DNA of 64,000 nt from Acetobacter vaccinii (GTDB taxonomy: Bacteria; Pseudomonadota; Alphaproteobacteria; Acetobacterales; Acetobacteraceae). Under the pieces are notes generated by a model that was not told the DNA's origin, searched no databases, and saw nothing but the letters and a program-made list of their open reading frames with translations. Positions 55,027 through 62,939 of the stretch are shown piece after piece. Made by a program: the position numbers and the translations under genes. The DNA lies in NCBI RefSeq assembly GCF_008365315.1, contig NZ_CP043506.1, positions 2,152,001 through 2,216,000 on the forward strand, given 5' to 3'. Position 1 is the first letter of the stretch, and each line of letters opens with the position of its first letter.

Positions 55027-56238
55027 GTGCTGCCAGGGCAGGCGCTTTATGCGGGGTATATGCCAACAGCTAAACCCTACGCCCCCCTGATCTGGATTCT
55101 GGCTGGTGAAGCCAGTGGTGATATTCTGGGCGCACGCCTGATGCAGGCGTTACGTGCCCGTGTGCCTGCCATCCGCTTTGCGGGTGTCGGCGGGGTGCAG
55201 ATGGAGGCACAGGGCCTGCACAGCCTGTTCCCGCTGCGTGATCTGGCCGTTATGGGGCTGGTCGAGGTACTGCCGCGCCTGCGCCATCTGTCGCGCAGGC
55301 TCGATATGGCCGTGGCTGATGTTGAGGCATACAGGCCGGATATGGTTATTACTATCGACAGCCCCGGTTTTACCTTGCGCCTGCTGCGTAAGATCGAGGG
55401 CATGGGCATCCCCCGTGTTCATTACGTTGCGCCGCAGGTCTGGGCCTGGCGGCCCAGGCGGGTGCGCGAATTCCCCGGTCTGTGGGATGAACTGCTGTGC
55501 CTTCTGCCTTTTGAGGAAGAGTTTTTTGGCCGCCACGGGCTGAAAACCCGCTTTGTGGGGCACCCGGTGTTGCAGTCTGGCGCGGGGGAGGGGGATGGAG
55601 CCCGTTTCCGGCGGCAGCACGGCCTTGGCATGGGGGCACGGGTGCTGGTGCTTATGCCCGGCAGCCGCCGGTCGGAAGTGCCACGCCTGTTGCCCGTTTT
55701 TGGCCGCATGCTGGTACTGCTTCGTGCGACAATGCCCGATGTGGTGCCTGTTGTCCCGGTTTCCCCCGTTGTGGCCTCGGCGGTTGTGCAGGCTACCCGG
55801 AACTGGCCCGTACGGCCTATTGTGGTGACAGAGACGCAGGATAAGCACGATGCCTTTGCCGCAGCGGGTGCCGCGCTGACAAAATCAGGCACCTCAACGC
55901 TGGAACTGGCATTGGCTGGCGTGCCCATGGCGGTAACCTATCGCGTCAACCCTGTAACGGCCTTTCTGGCGCGGCGGCTGATCCGGGTGCCTTATGTGGC
56001 CATGGTTAATCTGCTGGCAGGTAAGGCTGTGGTGCCGGAACTGCTGCAAGAGCAGTGCCGCCCCGATGTGCTGGCGCATGCAGTGCAGACCTTGTTTGAA
56101 GATGCCGAGGCCGCCCGGAAACAGAAGGCCGCATTCAAGACACTTCTCAAAGGCTTGGAAGGGCCGGAAGGCACGCTCCCAGCCGAAGCTGCGGCTCAGG
56201 CTGTGCTGGATGTGCTGGCTCGCTCTCGTGCGCCGTAA
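55027..56238 (+). CDS. lpxB: Lipid-A-disaccharide synthase
   Basis: 403 residues, GT19 enzyme joining UDP-diacylglucosamine and lipid X in lipid A synthesis. Key blocks are AGEASGDILGARLM, FAGVGGVQMEAQGL, IDSPGFTLRLLRK, HYVAPQVWAWRPRR, LPGSRRSEV-like LMPGSRRSEVPRL and the TKSGTSTLELALAGVPM sugar-binding site. A GTG start at 55027 has GGAGG 7 nt ahead; ATG 55060 is an alternative that would shorten it by 11 residues. It sits alone in this window; lpxA and lpxD are elsewhere. Confidence 0.9.
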   Translation: MLPGQALYAGYMPTAKPYAPLIWILAGEASGDILGARLMQALRARVPAIRFAGVGGVQMEAQGLHSLFPLRDLAVMGLVEVLPRLRHLSRRLDMAVADVEAYRPDMVITIDSPGFTLRLLRKIEGMGIPRVHYVAPQVWAWRPRRVREFPGLWDELLCLLPFEEEFFGRHGLKTRFVGHPVLQSGAGEGDGARFRRQHGLGMGARVLVLMPGSRRSEVPRLLPVFGRMLVLLRATMPDVVPVVPVSPVVASAVVQATRNWPVRPIVVTETQDKHDAFAAAGAALTKSGTSTLELALAGVPMAVTYRVNPVTAFLARRLIRVPYVAMVNLLAGKAVVPELLQEQCRPDVLAHAVQTLFEDAEAARKQKAAFKTLLKGLEGPEGTLPAEAAAQAVLDVLARSRAP

Positions 56239-56258
56239 AGAGTGGTGGTCCCGGAGGG

Positions 56259-56310
56259 TTGTCTGACATGCCTCAACACGCGTGTGGAGACGTTAAGGGG
56301 TGTCAGACAA
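56259..56310. repeat. Long inverted repeat downstream of lpxB
   Basis: TTGTCTGACA (56259-56268) pairs with TGTCAGACAA (56301-56310), and the space between contains CTCaACACGCGTGTgGAG, itself a palindrome. It may terminate lpxB or belong to a larger RNA. Confidence 0.5.
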
Positions 56311-56343
56311 TTGGCAGGCAAGGCTGCCGTCTGATGGAGAAGA

Positions 56344-56412
56344 CAAGAGCGAAAGCCCCCTGAGCCATGGGACGGTAAAAGACCGCAGTCTCTCAGGGGA
56401 TGCTTGTTCTTG
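56344..56412. other. Rod-shaped RNA-like structure between lpxB and hisI
   Basis: CAAGA, AAGC and CCCCTGAG on the left pair in order with CTCAGGGG, GCTT and TCTTG on the right, separated by small bulges. The tip is closed by CGGT-AAAAG-ACCG (56373-56385). Total length is 69 nt. Either strand could encode it; as the genes on both sides converge, it could be a terminator, an sRNA or a 3' UTR element. Confidence 0.45.
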
Positions 56413-56419
56413 CCGGGTG

Positions 56420-56839
56420 TCAGGCGTGGGTGTGGTAAAGCTGGGCAGGATCAATCTCAGGCGCACTGAGGATGCTCAACCCGTCTGGCGTGAAGGCCTG
56501 GTAAAAGCAGGAGCGGCGGCCCGTGTGGCAGGCAACGCCGGTTTGTTCCACCAGCAGCAGAACGGCGTCTCCATCACAGTCCAGCCGGGCTTCCACAAGG
56601 CGCTGGATCTGGCCCGATGTCTCCCCTTTGCGCCACAGGTTCTGCCGGCTGCGTGAATAATAGCACACGCGCCCCGTCGTCAGTGTTTCACGCAGGGCTT
56701 CCTGGTTCATCCAGGCAATCATCAGGATTTCACCCGTGTCATGCTGCTGGGCGATGGCGGCAACAAGACCGGCTTTGTCGTAGCTGACCTGGGTCAGCAT
56801 GCTGTCGAGCACATCGGGGGCGGGGGGTGTATAGGGCAT
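56420..56839 (-). CDS. hisI: Phosphoribosyl-AMP cyclohydrolase
   Basis: 139 residues, third step of histidine synthesis. Signature segments are ILMIAWMNQEALRETLTTGRVCYYSRSRQNLWRKGETSG with the zinc-linked Asp and Cys region DCDGDAVLLLVEQTGVACHTGRRSCFY. It is the separate HisI form, not fused to HisE, and is transcribed after ygfZ with a gap of 3 nt. His genes otherwise are not near. Confidence 0.94.
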   Translation of the reverse strand: MPYTPPAPDVLDSMLTQVSYDKAGLVAAIAQQHDTGEILMIAWMNQEALRETLTTGRVCYYSRSRQNLWRKGETSGQIQRLVEARLDCDGDAVLLLVEQTGVACHTGRRSCFYQAFTPDGLSILSAPEIDPAQLYHTHA

Positions 56840-56842
56840 TGC

Positions 56843-57709
56843 TTAGTCCGCTGTCGGGGTCGAGGAAGGGTCGGGTGTCAGGGCGTCTGCCATCCAGCCT
56901 GGGGGGCGGGCCACCAGTGTCAGGCCCGCACAGTCCAGCGGGCCGGCCAGTGCGTCAAGCTTGAGCATCGCCAACCCGATATGATCGCGGGAGGACCGCA
57001 GGGTACCAACTTCCACCCCATTGCGCAGGATCGGGCTACCGGGTGGGGGCAGGGGGTGGGGGCTGGCAACAGGCACAAGCCTGCGCTTGAGCAGGCCACG
57101 ATACCGCATGCGGGCGGTTACTTCCTGCCCCATGTAGCAGCCTTTCTCCCAGGAAATTCCGCCCAGCAGGTCCATGTTGGCCTCGGCGGCAAGGGTTCGG
57201 GCAGGCTCACAGTCCTGCACGCCATCAGGCAGGCCAAGGGCAAGACGGTGCAGGTCGTAGTCCGCAGGTGTTGCGTTCAGTGGGGTGTCGGCTGGTGCGT
57301 CAATCAGTCGCCATCCTGCGGCTTGCAGGCGCGGGTCGGTAACGCTGATGGCGTTTTCCAGCAGGGCGGCATCCGGGGTGTTGCCCCAGGCGACATGCAC
57401 TGGCAGGCCGGTAATATCGAGTTGCACATCGGCCCGTAGTCGAAAGCGCGACAGGGTGGTGCGCAGGGTCTCGGCCTGCTCGGCGGCGCAGTCCAGCAGC
57501 AGGCTGGGTTCATCAGGGTTGGCGATGACAAAAAAATCACTCTGCCAGCGGCCTTGTGGTGTCAGACAGGCCGCCCAGGTCGCAAGCCCCGGTACCACAG
57601 CATTGATATCTGCTGTGACCAGACCCTGCAAAAAGCGCACACGGTCTGCCCCGGATAGCCTGATGACCGTGCGATCAGGAAGGTGGGCAAGATGGGGCGG
57701 AGCGGACAT
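56843..57709 (-). CDS. ygfZ: tRNA-modifying/folate-binding protein YgfZ
   Basis: 288 residues of the aminomethyltransferase-related COG0354 family, which binds tetrahydrofolate and supports Fe-S enzymes. The signature KGCYMGQEVTARMRYRG is present near residue 190, and the early VIRLSGADRVRFLQGLVTAD matches the family start. It is followed 3 nt later by hisI on the same strand. Confidence 0.9.
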   Translation of the reverse strand: MSAPPHLAHLPDRTVIRLSGADRVRFLQGLVTADINAVVPGLATWAACLTPQGRWQSDFFVIANPDEPSLLLDCAAEQAETLRTTLSRFRLRADVQLDITGLPVHVAWGNTPDAALLENAISVTDPRLQAAGWRLIDAPADTPLNATPADYDLHRLALGLPDGVQDCEPARTLAAEANMDLLGGISWEKGCYMGQEVTARMRYRGLLKRRLVPVASPHPLPPPGSPILRNGVEVGTLRSSRDHIGLAMLKLDALAGPLDCAGLTLVARPPGWMADALTPDPSSTPTAD

Positions 57710-57807
57710 GGCGCTAATACTCCTGCAAAATAGGCTGTCAGTTTAACAGGACCAAAACAGTACCATACATGCGTGGTGCTGTCTTTGACCAGTCTGCTGG
57801 CCGTGCC

Positions 57808-59580
57808 TCAGCCTTGCAGGCTCAGGGCCTCAAACACGTCTCCTTCAGGGGGCAGGGCGCGGATATGGGCGCGGTGCCACAGGGCATAAAACAGCAGGTT
57901 CCAGGCCGCTGCGGCCTCGCGCGTGCCACGGATGTCGCGCAGCAGGGCGCGTACCCTGTCGGGCCGGGCAATTTCGGCGATGCAGTCCTGGCCCGCCAGA
58001 AGGTCAGCCAGCCTGTGGCTGTCCTGTGCCATCCACGCCCCTATGGGCACGGTAAAGCCCTGCTTGGGGGCAAACGGCTGGGCTGCGGGGTTATGCTGGG
58101 CAAGCCATTGGCGCAAAAGCCACTTTCCCTTGCCGCCGCGCACACGCAGGGTGTCGGGCAGGTGGCAGGCAACGTCGGCCACGACGGGGTCCAGCAAAGG
58201 GGTGCGCCCTTCCAGACCATGGGCCATCAGGCAGCGGTCGAGCTTGAGCAGCAGGTCATTGGGCAGCCATTCCGCCGTGTCCACCGCCTGCACACGGGCC
58301 AGGGGAGTGCCGTGGGCATGGTATGTGGCTTCGGCCTGGGCGATGCCGTCCCGCCAGTGGCGCGTGGGCTGGCGTAGAATGTCCAGCCCGTCAAAAATAC
58401 CACGTCGCCAGGGTTTTTTGCGGCCCCGCCACCAGGGGCGGGTGGCGGCACGGTAGCGGCCATAACCGCAGAACAGTTCATCCCCACCTTCACCGCTCAG
58501 CACAACCCGCACATCGGCAGCGGCTTTGCGGGCCAACAGCCAGGTGGGGATAATAGCGTAATCTGCCGCAGGGTCATCCATACTGGCAACGATGGCGGGC
58601 AGGTGCTGCCATACCATCGCGCGGGTAATGTGCAGCGTTTCATGCTCGGTCCCGGCGGCATGGGCCAGGGCTTGTGCGGCTTCGGCCTCGTTCGCAGCAC
58701 CTGGGGCGTCAAAGGTGGCGGTCCAGCTTCGGAGTGGTGCAGTGCGTGGCTGGCGGCTCATGGCGGTCAGCAGGCAGGCACTGTCGATACCGCCGGACAG
58801 AAACAGCCCAAAAGGCACGTCCGCACGTTCATGCACGGCAATACTGTCCATTAACGCTGCATCCAGCCTGTCCAGCGCCTCTGTTTCAGAGGTCAGCAGG
58901 GTGGCTTTGTCGGGCTGGGGCAGGGCGGGTAAAGTGTGGCGTTGGGTAATCTGCCCTTGTGTGATGCATAGGGTCTCGCCGGGCAAGAGGCGGCGGATGG
59001 TGGGGAAAATGCTTTGCGCCCCGGTGGTAAACTGGAGTTGCAGCAGTTCCTCCCGCCGGGCGGGGTCTATGGCGCGGGGGGCGAGGCCCGCAGCCAGCAG
59101 GGCGGAGGGTTCGGAGGCAAATGCCACCCCATTGGTCGAGCTTGTGTAGTAGAGCGGCTTTATCCCGAATGGGTCGCGCGACAGCAGGGCGGTCTTGCTG
59201 CTGGAATCGTACAGGGCTGTGGCATACATGCCCCGCAAATGGCGCGGAAAATCCGGGCCGTGGCGTTGCCACAGGGCCAGCGCTGATTCGCAGTCACTTC
59301 CGGTTTTGAACGCCTCTGGCCCCAGCGCCTGGCGGATGGCGGGGTCGTTGTAGAGTTCCCCATTGGCTACCAGCGTGCCGGTGCCTGCATAAAGTGGCTG
59401 GTCACCCCCGGCCAGATCAATGATCGACAGGCGGGTGTGCAGCAACTCGGCCTGATCCAGATGGGCAACGTGGCTGCCATCTGGCCCCCGGTGGCGCAGG
59501 GCAAGGGCCATTTGCTCAAGGCATGCCGGGGCTGTTGCCGGGGCATGCGGGGTGTGGAGCAGGCCGCCAATGCCGCACAT
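57808..59580 (-). CDS. asnB: Asparagine synthase-like amidotransferase
   Basis: 590 residues. The N-terminal class II glutamine amidotransferase domain begins MCGIGGLLH with nucleophile Cys2 and contains LRHRGPDG, LSIIDLAGGDQPL and NGELYN; the C-terminal synthase domain has the PP-loop FLSGGIDSACL and LSGEGGDELFCGYGRY. The family makes asparagine or amidates sugar-linked carboxylates in surface polysaccharides. Context favours the latter: two glycosyltransferase genes directly precede it (gap of 4 nt to GT4). ATG 59580 is chosen because Cys must be residue 2; a frame upstream is open but inside the neighbour. Confidence 0.87.
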   Translation of the reverse strand: MCGIGGLLHTPHAPATAPACLEQMALALRHRGPDGSHVAHLDQAELLHTRLSIIDLAGGDQPLYAGTGTLVANGELYNDPAIRQALGPEAFKTGSDCESALALWQRHGPDFPRHLRGMYATALYDSSSKTALLSRDPFGIKPLYYTSSTNGVAFASEPSALLAAGLAPRAIDPARREELLQLQFTTGAQSIFPTIRRLLPGETLCITQGQITQRHTLPALPQPDKATLLTSETEALDRLDAALMDSIAVHERADVPFGLFLSGGIDSACLLTAMSRQPRTAPLRSWTATFDAPGAANEAEAAQALAHAAGTEHETLHITRAMVWQHLPAIVASMDDPAADYAIIPTWLLARKAAADVRVVLSGEGGDELFCGYGRYRAATRPWWRGRKKPWRRGIFDGLDILRQPTRHWRDGIAQAEATYHAHGTPLARVQAVDTAEWLPNDLLLKLDRCLMAHGLEGRTPLLDPVVADVACHLPDTLRVRGGKGKWLLRQWLAQHNPAAQPFAPKQGFTVPIGAWMAQDSHRLADLLAGQDCIAEIARPDRVRALLRDIRGTREAAAAWNLLFYALWHRAHIRALPPEGDVFEALSLQG

Positions 59581-59584
59581 GGAA

Positions 59585-60628
59585 CTAGTGCTCCACCGTG
59601 GACAGGAACTGCTGCCACGCTGCCAGCACAGGGGGGGCAGCAAAGGCGGTATCGTAGTCCTGCCTGCCTGCCTGGGCGATGCGTTGTGCCAGACTGGGGG
59701 TGTCCAGCACTTCCGACAGTGCGGCGGCCAATCCCACGTCGTCTTCCAGCGGGGCGAGGACACCATTGTCCAACGTGCGGATCAGTTCAGTCGGCCCCTG
59801 TGCTGCGGTGGCAACAACGGGGCGGGTGGCGGAAAACCCTTCAATGACAACATTGCCCAGAGGTTCATGCCGGGAGGGGCAGACCAGAATGGTGCAGGCC
59901 CGGATCAGCCCTCCGGGGTTTGCTGCCCAGCCGGGCATGTGTACGCGCTCGGCAACACCTTCGCGCCGGGCCAGGTCTTCCAGCGCCGCCCGTTCTGGCC
60001 CCTCTCCGGCAATCACAAGGGGAATGTGGGGGACGCGGCGCATGGCGCGGATCAGCACATCAAACCCCTTGTTGCGGTGCAGGCGGCCCAGCGCCAGCAG
60101 AAAGGGTGTACCGTGTGGGATACAGGCGGGCCAGACGGGGGCAGTATCGGCCAGATCGGTTGCAAAATTGGGTAGGTAGTGGGTTCTGTCCTGCGGCCAG
60201 CCCTGTTCGCGCATCCATTGGACAAGCCCGCGTGTGTTGCCGATCAGGTGGCTGCACCGCCGGTAATAAGACAGATCATAAAACCCGCCCAAGCGGCCTG
60301 CCAGCACCCAGTCCCCTTTTGGAGTAAAGCGGGCAGCCCGGTTCATCCACGTCACCACCACGCGGGGGGCGAATGTGCGCAGGGTGCGGCGTAGACGCGG
60401 GCGGGTGAGCAGGTCGGCCAGCCCGCCAAAAGGCAGTTCCACCGGGTTTACGCCCCCTGCGCGTAACCGCTGGGCACGTGCTGGGTCACGCCGGATGGTT
60501 GCGAGCACCGACAGGCCGGAAGCGGCCTGGGCTGTACACAGGCGCTCGTAAAACAGCTCGGCTCCGCCAGCGGCAGCGCCTGCCATAATGTGGGCGACTT
60601 TTAAGGGGGGCAGTGCTGTGTCTGTCAT
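59585..60628 (-). CDS. Glycosyltransferase family 4 protein
   Basis: 347 residues with GT-B fold. The N-terminus VAHIMAGAAAGGAELFYERL is the acceptor-side motif; the donor-side motif is CPSRHEPLGNVVIEGFSATRPVVAT with its conserved Glu pair, and LGRLHRNKGFDVLIRAM is the start of the C-terminal domain. It uses an activated sugar to build LPS or capsule. Overlaps the GT9 gene by 4 nt (ATGA). Confidence 0.9.
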   Translation of the reverse strand: MTDTALPPLKVAHIMAGAAAGGAELFYERLCTAQAASGLSVLATIRRDPARAQRLRAGGVNPVELPFGGLADLLTRPRLRRTLRTFAPRVVVTWMNRAARFTPKGDWVLAGRLGGFYDLSYYRRCSHLIGNTRGLVQWMREQGWPQDRTHYLPNFATDLADTAPVWPACIPHGTPFLLALGRLHRNKGFDVLIRAMRRVPHIPLVIAGEGPERAALEDLARREGVAERVHMPGWAANPGGLIRACTILVCPSRHEPLGNVVIEGFSATRPVVATAAQGPTELIRTLDNGVLAPLEDDVGLAAALSEVLDTPSLAQRIAQAGRQDYDTAFAAPPVLAAWQQFLSTVEH

Positions 60629-61536
60629 GTCCGGGGTTCCGTCTGCTCAAGCAGGGTTAGCGCCGTATGGGCGACAGTGTCTGCATGGAGTCCTGCAATC
60701 GGGGCCTCGCCCTCAGCCCCTGGTGCTGCGACCCAGCGCGAGAGGGGGCCAGCAGGGGCATATTCCGAAGCGCGGGAGGGGCCAAAAAGGCCAAGTGTGG
60801 GAATACCCGTCGCGGCGGCAAGGTGCATCAGGCCCGAATCGTTGCCCACATACAGGCGGCAGCGGGCCAGCATGGCGGCGGTCTGGGTGAGTGAGAAACG
60901 GCCACCGGCATCAATGGCGTTGGGTAATGCGGCCAGCACAGGGCGGGCCAGCGCAGCTTCCTGCTCTCCGGGGCCGTAAAAAATGGCGGGGCGGGCTGTG
61001 GGGTAGGCTGTGCTGAGGTCTTGCCAGAGGGGCAGGTAATTCTGGGTGGGCCACACTTTACCCAGCCAGTTCGCGGTCGGGCCAAGAGCGACAATGGGTT
61101 GGTCAGACGGGATGATACTGGCTGCCATGGCGTTGTCCGCCGGGCTGAGCCAGACCGTCGGCAGGGGGGCAGGGTTAAGGCCCAGTGCGTTTGCCAGGTG
61201 CTCGGTCCTGCGGCCGGGGCGGCGTCCCCCCCGCATGATGTGCCGCGTGCCCGAGTGCAGGAGTAGGGTGACGGCTGAGCCCCGCAAATCCACGGTGATG
61301 TCCCATTTGTGGGGCACGCAGGCTTTCCAGAGGTCAAACCAGTGCAGGTCATGGCGGCGTTTGGTCATGGTTATGACACGCTCAAGCCCGGGCACATTGG
61401 CAAAAAGCCCGGCGGCGACCGGCCCGCAGGCAACGGTCACGCGGGCACCGGGCCAGCGTTGCAGCAGGGCCGCCAGCACACCGGTGGAGAGCACGGCGTC
61501 ACCCAGGCGTGTTGCCGTGATAAAGAGAATGCGCAT
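60625..61536 (-). CDS. Glycosyltransferase family 9 (heptosyltransferase-like)
   Basis: 303 residues. It has the ADP-heptose:LPS heptosyltransferase family start (RILFITATRLGDAVLSTGVLAALLQRWPGARVTV), the ALGPTANWLGKVWP segment and GNDSGLMHLAAATGIPTLGLFGPS in the donor site. It probably adds a core heptose or related sugar. It is the first gene of the GT9-GT4-asnB operon and faces the small secreted protein gene. Confidence 0.9.
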   Translation of the reverse strand: MRILFITATRLGDAVLSTGVLAALLQRWPGARVTVACGPVAAGLFANVPGLERVITMTKRRHDLHWFDLWKACVPHKWDITVDLRGSAVTLLLHSGTRHIMRGGRRPGRRTEHLANALGLNPAPLPTVWLSPADNAMAASIIPSDQPIVALGPTANWLGKVWPTQNYLPLWQDLSTAYPTARPAIFYGPGEQEAALARPVLAALPNAIDAGGRFSLTQTAAMLARCRLYVGNDSGLMHLAAATGIPTLGLFGPSRASEYAPAGPLSRWVAAPGAEGEAPIAGLHADTVAHTALTLLEQTEPRT

Positions 61537-61544
61537 CCCCCCAG

Positions 61545-61585
61545 CCTATAGCGGCTATAGGGGGGCTTTCCAAGCCGAAGCCCCC
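61545..61585. repeat. Adjacent inverted repeats in a divergent promoter region
   Basis: CCTATAG-CGG-CTATAGG (61545-61561) is immediately joined to GGGGGCTT / AAGCCCCC (61561-61585). They lie between the GT9 start and the secreted-protein gene. An operator or a 5' UTR hairpin are both possible. Confidence 0.45.
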
Positions 61586-61697
61586 GGCTGATAACGCAGG
61601 GATATGGACTTTTACGCCGCCTGTGTCAGAAGGTGCAGGCAGGAGGCGGAACGCCGTCATGACTCGGCCACCGCCCGCTTTTGGGGATAGGAACATG

Positions 61698-62090
61698 ATG
61701 AGGAAAGGTTTTGTTCTGGCTGTTGGACTGCTGGTGTCTGGCCCGGCTCTGGGTGTGGCAACACCGGCCCATGCTGCGGCACACGGCTGGACTGCTGCGG
61801 CCTGCGGGGAAGAACCGGCGGCCCCCACGGTCGATGTTTCGACAATCGAGCATTACAACATCAGTGTCGACAAGGTCAGCGCGTATGAAAAAGCTGCGCG
61901 TGCCTATAATTCCTGCGTGGCCAAGACCGCCGTCAAGGAAGAGACTATCATCAGCAACGACGCGCGTGACAAGATTGCCTATGTGCATGAAGGCAGCACC
62001 ACCGTGCAGAAGCGTATTGCAGGCAATTTCTCTCGCTTGACCACAGCCCTTAAGGCGGGTGGCGCCAAGTTGCAGAAAAGCGCACAGTAA
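61698..62090 (+). CDS. Small secreted protein of unknown function
   Basis: 130 residues. A signal peptide (KGFVLAVGLLVSGPALGVATPAHA, cleavage after AHA) is followed by a mature part of about 105 residues with two Cys (AAACGEEP and YNSCVAK), which may form a disulfide, and several charged helices. ATG 61698 is preferred over 61695 because GGAAC lies 7 nt away from it. No family is recognised. It precedes the YfgM-like gene by 101 nt, so it may belong to an envelope group. Confidence 0.7.
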   Translation: MRKGFVLAVGLLVSGPALGVATPAHAAAHGWTAAACGEEPAAPTVDVSTIEHYNISVDKVSAYEKAARAYNSCVAKTAVKEETIISNDARDKIAYVHEGSTTVQKRIAGNFSRLTTALKAGGAKLQKSAQ

Positions 62091-62191
62091 AAGTCCGCCC
62101 ACAGGGGATCAGGCGCAGGCCGCGTGGTCCTGCACGCTGGCCGATGCACCCGCCCGCCTTGTATGATATGGCAGGGTGGGGCAGATAGGCT

Positions 62192-62935
62192 GTGGATACA
62201 GATGACGCAGACCGCCAGGAACAGGAAGCAGGCCAGACCGTGGCAGAGGATATTTTCAGGGAAGTTGACGAGGAACTGAAGGCTGAACGTCTGCGCCGTG
62301 TCGCATGGCGTTATGCCGGTGTGGCTGTGGCACTGGTTGTTGTGGCAGCCAGTGGTGTGGGCGTTATGTCCTGGCGGGCTACGCAGCAGGCCAGGCAGGC
62401 TCAGGTTGCCACAGGCACCTACCTGACGGCCCTGCAACAGACAGATCACCTGCCTGACCCGCCTGCAACAGGCGTTGCGGAGCTGGGGCAGAGTGCGCGT
62501 ACTGGGCTGGATACCCTCCGCCAGCTTGCGGCTTCTGGCCCGGCGGGTGTTGCCGTGCTGGCCCGTATGCAGGAAGCGGCCGTACAGGCTGGGCGTGGCG
62601 ACAAGGCCGCCGCTCTGGCAGCCTGGGACGCCGTGCAGTCCGATGCCAAGGCAGACCCCGCCCTGCGAGACCTGGCCACCCTGATCTGGTGCCAGCAGCA
62701 GCTCGATACCGGCAGCCCGGCCGTCCTGCGCTCCCGCCTGCTTCTGCTGTCTGGCAAGGGCAAGGCCTGGCAGGGGCTGGCGACCGAGGCTCTGGCTCTG
62801 CTGGACGTGCGGGAAGGTCACCTGGATGACGCCCGCCGGAAATTCGCATCGCTGGTGGCTTCGGGGGATGCGCCCGCAGGTGTGCGCCACCGCGCGCAGG
62901 ATATGATGCAGGCTCTTGATCCGTCAGCAGGATAA
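62192..62935 (+). CDS. YfgM-like membrane-anchored TPR protein
   Basis: 247 residues with a cytoplasmic N-terminus of about 40 residues, one transmembrane helix (VAVALVVVAASGVGVM, residues 45-60) and a periplasmic helical region with TPR-like repeats (residues 95-235). This is the layout of YfgM, which in E. coli lies beside bamB and works with periplasmic chaperones. GTG 62192 is used. It ends 4 nt before the bamB start. Confidence 0.82.
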   Translation: MDTDDADRQEQEAGQTVAEDIFREVDEELKAERLRRVAWRYAGVAVALVVVAASGVGVMSWRATQQARQAQVATGTYLTALQQTDHLPDPPATGVAELGQSARTGLDTLRQLAASGPAGVAVLARMQEAAVQAGRGDKAAALAAWDAVQSDAKADPALRDLATLIWCQQQLDTGSPAVLRSRLLLLSGKGKAWQGLATEALALLDVREGHLDDARRKFASLVASGDAPAGVRHRAQDMMQALDPSAG

Positions 62936-62939
62936 AACC

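Noticed and set aside
56344..56412. Assignment of the rod structure to 6S RNA
   Set aside because: Only a short CCCCTGAGCC match is seen and the central open bubble of 6S cannot be drawn with confidence, so it is left as an unassigned structure.
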